From CALOAD01 sp942491415 (GTDB lineage Bacteria; Cyanobacteriota; Vampirovibrionia; Gastranaerophilales; CALOAD01), in contig CALOAD010000015.1 of NCBI GenBank assembly GCA_942491415.1, positions 1 to 16,905 of the forward strand: a stretch of DNA of 16,905 bases, given 5' to 3'. Positions within the stretch are counted from its first letter, which is position 1. The number at the start of each line of letters is the position of its first letter. Made by a program: the position numbers and the translations under genes. The notes below the pieces were generated by a model. It had not been told where the DNA came from, did no database searches, and saw only the letters and a list, made by a program, of their open reading frames with translations. Below, piece by piece: positions 6,672 to 14,100 of the stretch.

Positions 6672-6961
6672 CTATATTATTAAAATCTATAGATTAAGTC
6701 TATTCCCTCTTATATCAATCCAAATAAACCTAATGTATCAACCAAAATTTATTAAGATAATTAAAGTATTGTAAAGTTATGTAATATATATATCGTTTTA
6801 TATACGAAATATATCAATTTTTTCAGAGAACTTGTTTTTAATTATATATAAGAGAAAACTACACAGCATACACACTTACTAAAAGAGCTAATTTAAAAGA
6901 ATTTAAAATTAAATAGAATCTAAATAGAGCAATAAGGTAATTAATCTTAGGAGATTTTGCA

Positions 6962-7291
6962 ATGGGTATGATTACAAATTTAACAACAGGTTTAATGGCA
7001 ACACGCATGAAGACAGATCTTGAGTTCAAACTGGAATCTTTATCTGAAAGAAGAATTGCTGTAATGGACAAATCAAAAGATGTTTCTATGCAATATTCAA
7101 ATAGTATTTTTACGCCAGGTAAACAAGATGATATTATGTTAGAACAAGAAATGTTATTTCTACAAACATTGGATAAAGAGCTTAATAATCAGATGAGACA
7201 ATTAGAAACCCAACTTAAAATTATTTCAGAAATTAAAGATGATCAACTCAAAGGCGCAAAAAAAGAAGCTAAGAAAGAATTTACAATTTAA
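6962..7291 (+). CDS. Small coiled-coil protein of unknown function
   Basis: This 109-residue protein starts at ATG 6962 after TTAGGAG with good spacing. It opens with a mildly hydrophobic segment (MITNLTTGLMATRM), followed by a charged heptad-like region LEFKLESLSERR. After a loop containing SNSIFTPGKQDD comes a long helix from about residue 60 to 105 (LDKELNNQMRQLETQLKIIS) with coiled-coil periodicity. The C-terminus is Lys-rich. There is no signal peptide, cysteine or catalytic motif. It stands alone: 290 bp separate it from tadA and a terminator follows. The length and paired-helix layout resemble small structural or secretion-associated proteins, but I do not recognise the family. Codon use and base composition match the neighbours. 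Confidence 0.75.
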   Translation: MGMITNLTTGLMATRMKTDLEFKLESLSERRIAVMDKSKDVSMQYSNSIFTPGKQDDIMLEQEMLFLQTLDKELNNQMRQLETQLKIISEIKDDQLKGAKKEAKKEFTI

Positions 7292-7404
7292 TAATATATA
7301 ACTACGAAAGTCGTATAAAAAGCAGTACATATGTAAATTTGAATATTTGCATGCATAATTTATAATTAATTTAAAATATTAAAAAAAATCAATCATATAG
7401 TGAT

Positions 7405-7440
7405 AAAAAAAGTAGGTCGACATAGTTGTCCTCTTTTTTT
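7405..7440 (+). terminator. Terminator for the coiled-coil gene
   Basis: The hairpin has arms at about 7405-7421 and 7425-7440 (AGTAGGTCGAC-ATA-GTTGTCCT core) with one bulge, one mismatch and one G-U pair. The flanks are A7 on the left and T7 (7434-7440) on the right. It lies about 115 bp after the stop of the gene ending at 7291, and the symmetrical A/T tracts could let it work on both strands. The rest of 7292-7563 shows nothing else I can support. Confidence 0.65.
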
Positions 7441-7563
7441 GTTTGTTAGGCTGGAATATTTTAAAAAGTTTTAAAAAATTAAAAATTTGTATTGAATTTA
7501 TTAATTAAGGGGAATTAATAAAGAAAATTAATTATTTTTCTAATAATTTTAGAAGATTTGTAC

Positions 7564-7592
7564 TTTACAAGATAAAATCAAGTTGATATAAT
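7564..7592 (+). promoter_or_regulatory. Sigma-70-type promoter of tRNA-Asn
   Basis: TTTACA at 7564-7569 and a consensus TATAAT at 7587-7592 are separated by exactly 17 bp. The predicted start near 7599 is about 18 nt upstream of the mature tRNA. This is the best promoter match in the window. Confidence 0.7.
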
Positions 7593-7616
7593 CAATTATA
7601 CAAATTAAAAAACTGT

Positions 7617-7688
<72 letters not shown>

Positions 7689-7709
7689 CTTTTTAAAAAT
7701 TTAAATTTT

Positions 7710-7743
7710 AGTTCTCTTTTAATTTAAGATAGAGAACTTTTTT
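7710..7743 (+). terminator. Rho-independent terminator of tRNA-Asn
   Basis: A perfect 8-bp stem AGTTCTCT/AGAGAACT (7710-7717 and 7731-7738) with a 13-nt loop is followed directly by a T-run to 7743. It lies 21 bp after the tRNA. Between here and 8003 the sequence is AT-rich. It contains one TATAAT at 7907-7912 without a clear -35, which may be the promoter of the superoxide reductase gene. Confidence 0.88.
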
Positions 7744-8003
7744 ATTGTCTTTTTTTAAATAAAATTTGTTTACTTGTAGTTAAAAATTTGAGTTATTAAC
7801 TTTTTAGAAAATTAATACAATATTACGACTTAATGTAGTGTAGATGGAGCATTAGGTGCTATGTATACAGACTTAGTTAATTTTAGTAGATAAATTTAGT
7901 AGTTAGTATAATATATAAATTTTTGATTTTTTATAATGCTAAATAATAATTACTCATTAAATTTTTATATAAAATTTTTAGCTTCGCTAGAAGGAGGAAT
8001 GAA

Positions 8004-8392
8004 GTGACTGATAAAGCGGATATTTATAAATCCCGCCTACATTGTGGTACTATTTGCGAAATATTACATCCTGGAACTGCGCATTTAATATGTTGTGGTA
8101 CAAAAATGATGCTTATGAGTCCAGAATTATTAGAAGGTCCTCGAGAACAACATGTACCGGTTATTGACAAGAAAGAAGGAGGTTACGCTGTAATAATAGG
8201 GGATGATCCTCATCCTATGACGGAAGATCATTATATAGAGTGGATTGAACTTGTTATTGGCAACAAAGCTTGTAAGCAATTTTTAAAACCAGGCGATAAA
8301 TCAGAAACTTTTTCTCTACTTGTTGCGAACCTGCAATGGAAGTAACTGCTAATGTTTATTGTAATTTGCACGGTTTATGGGAGATCTTCTAA
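8004..8392 (+). pseudogene. dfx: Superoxide reductase (desulfoferrodoxin), frameshifted before the catalytic Cys-His motif
   Basis: Superoxide reductase reduces superoxide to peroxide at a Fe(His)4Cys centre, fed by rubredoxin. The GTG start at 8004 has an ideal AAGGAGG at 7991-7997. The frame reads 113 codons with EQHVPVI (His50), DPHPM (His70) and DHYIEWIEL (His76), then stops as ANLQWK at 8345. The missing tail is intact in another frame from 8336 to 8392: MEVTANVYCNLHGLW carries the last Cys and His ligands. A small indel near 8331-8338 therefore separates three His ligands from the essential Cys/His pair. The N-terminal desulforedoxin site is also abnormal. The usual YxCxxCG is YKSRLHCG, so the first Cys is Ser and one residue is inserted, though the Cys30-Cys31 pair remains. 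The EKH motif is EQH. No slippery heptamer suggests programmed shifting. A sequencing error is the alternative. Confidence 0.88.
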
Positions 8393-8475
8393 AAAAATAT
8401 AATAAATGGATTCAAGCCGGAATTCATTTGCGTATATATTTTATGGTTTAGTGAAGATTGTTTTATATCTTGGCA

Positions 8476-8497
8476 AAAATGGTTTTCAGATTTAGGA
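8476..8497 (+). repeat. 22-bp exact repeat, copy 1 (upstream of fprA)
   Basis: The 22 bases here recur exactly at 16550-16571. This copy ends 10 bp before the fprA start codon and supplies its weak AGGAAAG ribosome-binding site. Read in the frame that follows the superoxide reductase tail, it encodes KWFSDLG, and the second copy gives the same residues in frame with the nuoF-like remnant. Confidence 0.5.
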
Positions 8498-8507
8498 AAG
8501 TTGAATT

Positions 8508-9659
8508 ATGAATGCAGTTGAAATTTTAAAAGATGTTTATTGGGTTGGTGCTATTGATTGGAATATCAGGAATTTTCACGGATATTTAACTCAAAGAGGT
8601 ACAACTTATAATTCATATTTAATAATAGATGAAGAAATTACTCTTATAGATACAGTTAAAATAACTCATAAAGACGAGTTGTTAAAGCGGATTTCAAGTA
8701 TTATTGATCCTTCAAAAATTGATAATATTATTTGCAATCACGTTGAAATGGATCATAGCGGCTCTTTAGTTGATATTGCTAAGTTATGTCCTAATGCTAA
8801 AATTTATTGTTCACAAAAAGCGGTTGAAGGATTAAAACTTCATTATAATTATGATTTTAATTTGTTTCCTGTAAAGACCGGAGATTCAATCAATATAGGG
8901 GAAAGAACGCTTCAGTTTGTTAGTACTCCCATGGTTCATTGGCCGGATAATATGGTAACATATTGCGGTAAGGATAAAATATTATTCTCTAATGATGGCT
9001 TTGGTCAGCATATTGCCTCTGTTGAGAGGTTTGATGATCAATATTCACAAGACATTTCAATAGAAGAAGCAAAAAAATATTATGCAAATATTGTTTTGCC
9101 GTTTAGTAATATGGTTAAAAATGAGTTAAAAGCGACTCAAGGTCTTGATATCTCAATAATTGCACCTAGTCACGGGCTTATATGGCGAAAAAATGTAGGT
9201 GATATAGTTGAAAAATATAGCAATTGGTCTAAAAATATAGTAGAAGAAAAAGCAGTGATAGTCTATGATACAATGTGGGGCTCAACACAAAAAATTGCTT
9301 TGGGTATAGCTGATTATTTTGAAAAACAAGATGTTAAATTTGAGATCATAAATCTTCAAAAAACACATATATCAGATGTTATGACTTATATTTTAGAGTC
9401 AAAGTATATTTGCGTTGGTTCTCCGACTTTAAATAACAATATGCTTCCGACTGTTGGCGGGTTTTTGACATATTTAAAGGGATTAGCTCCTAAGAATAGA
9501 ATCGGTCTTGCCTTTGGCTCTTATGGCTGGTCAGGTCAGTCGATAGGACTGATTAATAATATTCTTAGAGAAACAGGATTAGAAACTAAAAAAATGTTAA
9601 AGTATCAATATATTCCTTCCGAAGAAGACTTGGAACAGATAGCTTTAGAAGCTGAGTGA
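8508..9659 (+). CDS. fprA: Flavodiiron protein (A-type flavoprotein, O2/NO reductase)
   Basis: This protein reduces O2 to water, or NO to N2O, at a diiron site next to FMN. It protects anaerobic enzymes in the cytoplasm and takes electrons from rubredoxin or a similar donor. The N-terminal metallo-beta-lactamase domain (about residues 1-245) has every metal ligand: His78, Glu80, Asp82 and His83 in NHVEMDHSG, His144 in MVHWPDNM, Asp163 in SNDGFGQH and His222 in PSHGLIWR. The C-terminal flavodoxin domain (about 248-383) has the FMN phosphate loop YDTMWGSTQ (253-261) and the isoalloxazine loops SPTLNNNMLPT and FGSYGWSGQ. The length of 383 fits the two-domain class, without a fused rubredoxin. 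It follows the broken superoxide reductase and overlaps or abuts ldhA, so it heads a three-gene operon. The rubredoxin-like protein at 13941 is a possible donor. Confidence 0.96.
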   Translation: MNAVEILKDVYWVGAIDWNIRNFHGYLTQRGTTYNSYLIIDEEITLIDTVKITHKDELLKRISSIIDPSKIDNIICNHVEMDHSGSLVDIAKLCPNAKIYCSQKAVEGLKLHYNYDFNLFPVKTGDSINIGERTLQFVSTPMVHWPDNMVTYCGKDKILFSNDGFGQHIASVERFDDQYSQDISIEEAKKYYANIVLPFSNMVKNELKATQGLDISIIAPSHGLIWRKNVGDIVEKYSNWSKNIVEEKAVIVYDTMWGSTQKIALGIADYFEKQDVKFEIINLQKTHISDVMTYILESKYICVGSPTLNNNMLPTVGGFLTYLKGLAPKNRIGLAFGSYGWSGQSIGLINNILRETGLETKKMLKYQYIPSEEDLEQIALEAE

Positions 9660-9670
9660 CTGGGGGTAAG

Positions 9671-10726
9671 ATGAAAAATATTAAAATAGCATTTTTTGAT
9701 GCCAAGCCATATGATGAGAAATCGTTTGATGAAGAAAATATAGATTATAATTTTGATATAAAATTTATCAGATATCATTTAAACGCTGATACTGCGGTGC
9801 TTGCCGAAGGTTGTAATGTTGTTTGTGCTTTTGTTAATGATGATATTTCAAAAGAAGTTGTTTATATTTTGGACAAGCTCGGTATTAAGCTTATAGCTTT
9901 GCGTTGTGCGGGTTTTAATAATGTTGATTTTCGTTCGGCGTACGGGAAAATACATGTTGTTAGAGTTCCTGCTTATTCGCCATATGCAGTGGCGGAACAC
10001 GCAATAGCCTTAATAATGACTCTCAATCGCAAAACACACAAGGCTTATAATAGAACAAGAGAAAATAATTTCAGTATAAATGGATTTATGGGCTTTGATA
10101 TACATAATAAAACCGTTGGTGTTATTGGATTAGGGAAGATTGGACAGATTTTTGTCAGAATAATAAACGGTTTTGGGGTAAAAGTGCTGGCATACGACCC
10201 GTTTCCCAATAACGATTTGGAAAAAGAGTTGAATTTTAAATATGCTGAACTAGAGGAAATTTACAGGTCTTCAGACATAATTTCTCTGCATTGTCCTCTG
10301 AGTAGTGATACTCATCATTTGATTAATAAAAAAAGTCTTGCATTAATGAAGAATAATGTAATGCTTATAAACACCAGTAGAGGTGCTTTAATAAATACTA
10401 GAGACTTGATTGAATCTTTGAAAAGTAAGCAGATAGGCACTGCTGGCTTAGATGTTTATGAAGAGGAAGAAAAATATTTCTTTGAGGATTTTTCTACTGA
10501 AGTTATTTCAGATGACGTTTTGGCAAGGCTGCTGACTTTTAACAATGTCCTTATAACCTCTCACCAAGCGTTTTTGACCCATGAGGCTTTAAGTAATATT
10601 GCAAGGACAACATTAGAAAATATTAAATCTTTTGCGAATGATGAAGAGTTAAAAAATGAAATTTGTTATATCTGTAGTGAAGACCCAAACTCTTGCAGGC
10701 GCAGGCAAACAGGTAAATGTTTTTAG
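9671..10726 (+). CDS. ldhA: D-lactate dehydrogenase, fermentative type, with Cys-rich C-terminal tail
   Basis: This NADH-dependent enzyme reduces pyruvate to D-lactate in the cytoplasm and so regenerates NAD+. From ATG 9671 it has 351 residues. An in-frame GTG at 9656 overlaps the fprA stop, but GGGGG at 9662-9666 favours the ATG. It shows the Rossmann motif VGVIGLGKIGQ and the catalytic residues Arg237 (NTSRGAL), Glu in GLDVYEEEE (near 266) and His298 (TSHQAFLTHEAL). The ...EKYFFEDFSTEVISDD segment is typical of E. coli-type LdhA. The last 20 residues contain four cysteines in the order C-x2-C-x6-C-x7-C (ICYICSEDP, NSCRRRQTGKCF). This differs from the E. coli LdhA C-terminus and could bind a metal or act as a redox switch. 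Next to the flavodiiron gene, it links NADH disposal to oxygen stress. Confidence 0.92.
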   Translation: MKNIKIAFFDAKPYDEKSFDEENIDYNFDIKFIRYHLNADTAVLAEGCNVVCAFVNDDISKEVVYILDKLGIKLIALRCAGFNNVDFRSAYGKIHVVRVPAYSPYAVAEHAIALIMTLNRKTHKAYNRTRENNFSINGFMGFDIHNKTVGVIGLGKIGQIFVRIINGFGVKVLAYDPFPNNDLEKELNFKYAELEEIYRSSDIISLHCPLSSDTHHLINKKSLALMKNNVMLINTSRGALINTRDLIESLKSKQIGTAGLDVYEEEEKYFFEDFSTEVISDDVLARLLTFNNVLITSHQAFLTHEALSNIARTTLENIKSFANDEELKNEICYICSEDPNSCRRRQTGKCF

Positions 10727-10729
10727 GTT

Positions 10730-11500
10730 ATGATTAGCAAATTAGAACTTGATGATTTAGTCGAAAAATATGAAACAGCTGATTTTATAGCAGATGATCC
10801 GATTCAATTTCCGCATAGGTTTGAGAATAAATGTGATGCGGAAATTTCGGCTTTAATTACGTCCTGTCTGGCTTATGGGAAAAGAGAAAAAATTATTGAA
10901 GCTGTTGAATATATTCATCAAATTATGGAAAATCAGCCTTATAAATATTGTTTAGGGTTTGATTTAGAAAAAAATATTGATATATTAAATGGCTTTAGGT
11001 ACAGGTATACGAACGGTTTGGACGTTACTTTGCTTTTGTATTTTATTTCCTGTTCATTAAAAAAATATGATTCTTTAGAAAATCATTTTATGTCTTGTTA
11101 CAACCTTGAAGGTCAGGATTTAAAAGGGGCATTAGCGGTGTTTGTGGGTGGTTTAATGGATTTTGCTCCACGAGGGGTGTCATTAAAGGGAGTAAGGTAT
11201 TTATTGCCGAATTCTAAGGCTGGCAGTGCTTGTAAGAGGTTAAATCTGTTTCTTAGGTGGATGGTTCGGAAGCCGCCGGTTGATTTGAATTTGTGGGAAA
11301 ATATACCTGCTTCTAAGTTGGTAATTCCTGTTGATGTACATGTGGCAAGAGTTTCTAGGGGGTTAGGTTTTACTTCTCGAAAATCAAATGATTGGAAAAC
11401 AGCTCAGGAAATAACAAATGTCTTAAAAAAATATGACCCGAATGACCCTGTTAGATACGATTTTGCGTTATTTGGGTTAGGGATTAATTTATTTAGTTAG
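10730..11500 (+). CDS. TIGR02757/DUF2400 family protein
   Basis: This 256-residue protein has the conserved landmarks of the TIGR02757 (DUF2400) family. They are DDPIQFPHRF near the N-terminus, ALITSCLAYGKREKI (about 41-55) and FRYRYTNGLDVTLLL. In the C-terminal half are SACKRLNLFLRWMVRKPPVD, the motif VIPVDVHVARVSRGLG (about 198-213) and DPNDPVRYDFALFGLG near the end. The family's biochemical role is not established. The PVDVH...R...DPxDP...DFALxGxG pattern resembles the helix-hairpin-helix/GPD-type glycosylase fold, which hints at nucleic-acid binding, but that is inference. The ATG lies 3 bp after the ldhA stop with only a weak AGGT upstream, so translation is probably coupled. It is the last gene of the fprA-ldhA operon. 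No terminator immediately follows; the palindrome at 11530-11627 could serve. Confidence 0.88.
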   Translation: MISKLELDDLVEKYETADFIADDPIQFPHRFENKCDAEISALITSCLAYGKREKIIEAVEYIHQIMENQPYKYCLGFDLEKNIDILNGFRYRYTNGLDVTLLLYFISCSLKKYDSLENHFMSCYNLEGQDLKGALAVFVGGLMDFAPRGVSLKGVRYLLPNSKAGSACKRLNLFLRWMVRKPPVDLNLWENIPASKLVIPVDVHVARVSRGLGFTSRKSNDWKTAQEITNVLKKYDPNDPVRYDFALFGLGINLFS

Positions 11501-11529
11501 GGATAAAGAAGCTGTATTTGTGTGTTTTA

Positions 11530-11627
11530 TAAAATTTTCAAAAGAATCCCCGCCCGCAAGCCACCCTGTATGTGGCTTGTCGGCAATGGCGACAAGCTTT
11601 GTCTGTATAGATTTTTTGAAAATTTTA
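11530..11627. repeat. Nested palindrome with GC-rich core (structured RNA, repeat element or terminator)
   Basis: Outer arms at 11530-11548 and 11610-11627 are near-perfect inverted copies: 14 bp identical, then one extra base, then ATC. They enclose a core far richer in GC than its surroundings. Inside it, CAAGCCAC (11557-11564) can pair with GTGGCTTG (11572-11579). The overlapping GCTTGTCG (11575-11582) can instead pair perfectly with CGACAAGC (11590-11597). A small GACAA/TTGTC hairpin (11591-11603) competes as well. The central strand thus has two mutually exclusive partners. It begins 29 bp after the DUF2400 stop. It may be a dispersed extragenic palindrome, a small RNA or the operon's 3' structure; there is no coding evidence. 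Confidence 0.6.
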
Positions 11628-12018
11628 GCGGATAATGGTTTTTTCTTGACTTAAAAATATAATTTGAAATTAATTAAATTACATAAAAATTTTTCTTTTA
11701 TTCTTAATTTCTGTGTGCAACAAATTGTTGTCTAGCGGAGTTTTTAAATTTTTATAATTTTTTTATTAATATCATTATAACAATTTTTGGATGGGTTTTT
11801 TGTAAAATTAGATTAAGTTGCTGTGAAGTGTTGTTCTGTATACATGTTGGGGATTTGTGGTTTTTGGTTTTTTTGTGGTTTGGTCAACAAATAGGTATTT
11901 CATCAACATATTCAGGACTGATGTTTTCAGACATTTTGCTGATATTTTTTGCGTTTTTTATATGTAGTTTCGACGGAAAACAGACACAAAACAGATGAGT
12001 TTCATATGATTTTCATAT
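11628..12018. other. Non-coding, T-rich stretch upstream of hcp
   Basis: I see no ORF or known RNA gene here. The plus strand is strongly T- and G/T-rich, especially at 11780-11885. A candidate -35 TTGACT at 11646-11651 has only a weak -10 (ATTAAT at 11669-11674). A small CAACA/TGTTG hairpin lies at 11718-11730. Together with the orphan terminator-like hairpin at 12019-12060, a short untranslated transcript is conceivable, but nothing proves it. Confidence 0.35.
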
Positions 12019-12060
12019 AAAAAGTGACGTTTTACAGATATTTTTGCGACGTCGTTTTTT
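12019..12060. terminator. Terminator-like hairpin with no gene upstream
   Basis: Arms at 12019-12030 (AAAAAGTGACGT) and 12049-12060 (ACGTCGTTTTTT) pair over 12 positions including two G-U pairs, with an 18-nt loop. The right arm ends in T6 and the left arm begins with A5, so it could terminate in either direction. The nearest upstream gene ends at 11500, and hcp starts 218 bp downstream on the same strand. Confidence 0.45.
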
Positions 12061-12194
12061 GGAAAATTGGGAAATTTTAGTTAATCTATGCATTTAATTG
12101 TTGAGTAAATGGGTTTGGATTTTTGGGGAATGATTTTCTATGCGATTTTTATATTAATTTATTTTGATGTGATTAGTTATTAGAAAATAATATT

Positions 12195-12216
12195 ATCCTG
12201 AAAATACTTTCAGGAT
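12195..12216. repeat. Short palindrome ATCCTGAAA-ATAC-TTTCAGGAT
   Basis: Perfect 9-bp arms with a 4-nt loop are followed by GACA, giving the TTTCAGGATGACA signature of widespread palindromic repeats whose arms read GTCATCCTGAA. It sits about 60 bp upstream of the hcp start, in the promoter region, so it could also influence hcp expression. A degenerate relative lies at 16713-16733. Confidence 0.6.
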
Positions 12217-12277
12217 GACAATATACTATAGTAAAATGAATTATTAAAATATTTTATACTAAAAGGAGAAATTTAAT

Positions 12278-13924
12278 ATGGGTATGTTTTGTTATCAGTG
12301 CGAACAAACCGCACAAGGAAAAGGCTGCACTGTTCAGGGAGTTTGCGGGAAAACTCCTGAGGTGGCAGAAGTGCAGGATTTAATAGTTTATGTTTTAAAA
12401 GGTATATCTTTATATGCTTATCCAGCATTCAAAATGGGGAAAGTTGATAATGATTTAAATCGTTTTGTCGCAAAAGCCATGTTTTCAACGCTGACAAATA
12501 CGAATTTCGATAAAGAGTCTTTAAAAATGATTTTATTCAAGGCTGTGGATTTTCGGACAAGAGTCCGTCAAGCATATGAAGATGCTTGCATTGAGCTGGG
12601 CAAGGTTCCGGAGTCTTTCGATGGGTATGCTGATTTTGTACCATCAAGTGATGAAGCAGAGATGTTAAAACAAGCTGAGGCAATCGCTATTCCAACAAGG
12701 AAAGAATCTTTAGGCGAAGATATAACAGGGCTTCAGGAACTTGTAACTTACGGTTTAAAGGGAGCCGCTGCATATGCGGATCATGCGGCTATATTAGGAA
12801 AAGAAGATAATAATGTATATGAATTCTTCTATGAGGCGTTAAGCTATTTGACCAAGCCAAACCCGACTGTGGATGAGCTTTTTGATTTAAGCATGAGGTG
12901 CGGGGAGATGAATCTGCATGTTATGGAATTATTAGACGAAGCTAATACGGGTTCTTATGGGTCTCCTGAGCCTACTCAGGTTAGGATCACTCCTGTTAAA
13001 GGGAAATGTATTCTTGTTTCAGGGCACGATTTGCAGGATTTGGATAAATTATTACAGCAAACTGAAGGAAAAGACATCAATGTTTATACGCATGGGGAAA
13101 TGCTTCCTTGTAACGCTTATCCTGAGCTTAAAAAATATAAGCATCTTGTTGGGAATTACGGCGGGGCTTGGCAATTACAAAATACAGAATTCCCTGCGTT
13201 TCCCGGTCCGGTCTTAATGACGACAAATTGTCTTCAGAATCCTAAAGGCTATGAAGACAAGATGTTTACCTGCGGGCTTGTTCAGTGGGAAGGGGTAAAG
13301 CATATTTCTGATCAGAATTTTAAGCCTGTTATAGACAAAGCTCTTGAGATGGAAGGCTTTACTGAAGATGAAGAAGAAAAGACGATTACAACAGGTTTTG
13401 CGCACGATACTATTTTGACTAATGCAGATAAGTTGATTCCGGCTTTAAAAAATGGTGATATTCGACATATCTTCTTTATTGGAGGTTGTGACGGGGCAAA
13501 ACCCGGTAGGAATTATTTTACGGAGTTTGCTGATAATGTACCGAAGGATTGCATTATTTTAACTGCAGGTTGTGGGAAATATCGTTTTAATAAACACGAA
13601 TTCGGTGATATTAATGGAATCCCCAGGCTTTTAGATATGGGTCAGTGTAATGATTCGTATTCTGCAATCAAAGTTGCAGTTGTTTTAGCGGAAGTTTTTG
13701 AAACCGAGATAAATAAATTGCCTCTCTCTCTCATTGTCTCCTGGTATGAGCAGAAAGCTGTGGCGATATTGTTATCGTTATTGCATTTGGGGATTAAAAA
13801 TATTCGTTTAGGACCTACGTTGCCGGCGTTTATTTCTCAGAATGTATTGAATGTGCTTGTCGATAAATTTAATATTATGCCTACAGTGAACGCTCAAGAG
13901 GATTTGAAGGCGATATTAGGTTAA
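12278..13924 (+). CDS. hcp: Hybrid cluster protein (hydroxylamine/NO reductase)
   Basis: Hcp carries a cubane and a hybrid Fe-S-O cluster. It reduces hydroxylamine in vitro and probably NO in vivo, protecting against nitrosative stress in the cytoplasm. The 548-residue protein is complete. The N-terminal cubane cysteines are Cys5, Cys8, Cys17 and Cys23 (FCYQCEQ...GCTVQGVCG), which is the C-x2-C-x8-C-x5-C spacing of the strict-anaerobe class. All expected hybrid-cluster ligands are present: His250 (SGHDLQD), Glu274 (HGEMLPC), Cys318 (TTNCLQ), Cys404 (GGCDGAKPGR), Cys432 (AGCGKYRF), Cys457 (GQCNDS), Glu491 and Lys493 (WYEQK). AAAGGAG lies 9 nt before the ATG. No hcr reductase follows; a 37-residue rubredoxin-like gene does, 16 bp downstream, and may supply electrons. 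Confidence 0.97.
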   Translation: MGMFCYQCEQTAQGKGCTVQGVCGKTPEVAEVQDLIVYVLKGISLYAYPAFKMGKVDNDLNRFVAKAMFSTLTNTNFDKESLKMILFKAVDFRTRVRQAYEDACIELGKVPESFDGYADFVPSSDEAEMLKQAEAIAIPTRKESLGEDITGLQELVTYGLKGAAAYADHAAILGKEDNNVYEFFYEALSYLTKPNPTVDELFDLSMRCGEMNLHVMELLDEANTGSYGSPEPTQVRITPVKGKCILVSGHDLQDLDKLLQQTEGKDINVYTHGEMLPCNAYPELKKYKHLVGNYGGAWQLQNTEFPAFPGPVLMTTNCLQNPKGYEDKMFTCGLVQWEGVKHISDQNFKPVIDKALEMEGFTEDEEEKTITTGFAHDTILTNADKLIPALKNGDIRHIFFIGGCDGAKPGRNYFTEFADNVPKDCIILTAGCGKYRFNKHEFGDINGIPRLLDMGQCNDSYSAIKVAVVLAEVFETEINKLPLSLIVSWYEQKAVAILLSLLHLGIKNIRLGPTLPAFISQNVLNVLVDKFNIMPTVNAQEDLKAILG

Positions 13925-13940
13925 CCAAAAGGAGGATTTT

Positions 13941-14054
13941 ATGAAAAAATTTAGATGCAAGGTTTGCGGGTATATTCATGAAGGAACAGCGCCGCCGGTA
14001 GTTTGTCCGATTTGCGGGGTGGGTCCGGAGGAATTTGAGGAAATTTCAGAGTAA
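13941..14054 (+). CDS. Rubredoxin-like mini-protein, 37 residues
   Basis: A complete short gene starts at ATG 13941 after a strong AAAAGGAGG and 16 bp after hcp. The protein holds two CxxC pairs, FRCKVCGYIHEG (Cys6, Cys9) and VVCPICGVGPEEF (Cys22, Cys25). This is the Fe(Cys)4 knuckle layout of the rubredoxin-like domain at the end of rubrerythrins, without the extra aromatic-rich core of a full 52-residue rubredoxin. It is probably a small one-electron carrier for Hcp, and perhaps also for the flavodiiron protein encoded upstream. A structural zinc site would give the same pattern. Its position right behind hcp in one operon supports a functional pair; the electron-donor role is inference. 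Confidence 0.9.
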   Translation: MKKFRCKVCGYIHEGTAPPVVCPICGVGPEEFEEISE

Positions 14055-14100
14055 GAATTTAAGAAGATTTAGAACCTATCTGAAAAATAATTTTGATTAT

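Noticed and set aside
6684..6695. Palindrome AATCTATAGATT after tadA
   Set aside because: It is only 12 bp, has no loop or T-tract, and is expected by chance in such AT-rich sequence.
6859..7071. Minus-strand ORF over the start of the coiled-coil gene
   Set aside because: The plus-strand gene has a clear ribosome-binding site and plausible helix pattern. The antisense frame has neither.
8331..8345. Programmed ribosomal frameshift in the superoxide reductase gene
   Set aside because: There is no slippery heptamer, internal Shine-Dalgarno spacing or following structure. The other defects (lost Cys, EQH) favour decay.
12957..13405. Two ORFs overlapping hcp (one on each strand)
   Set aside because: hcp is complete with all metal ligands in its own frame, so these are frame shadows.
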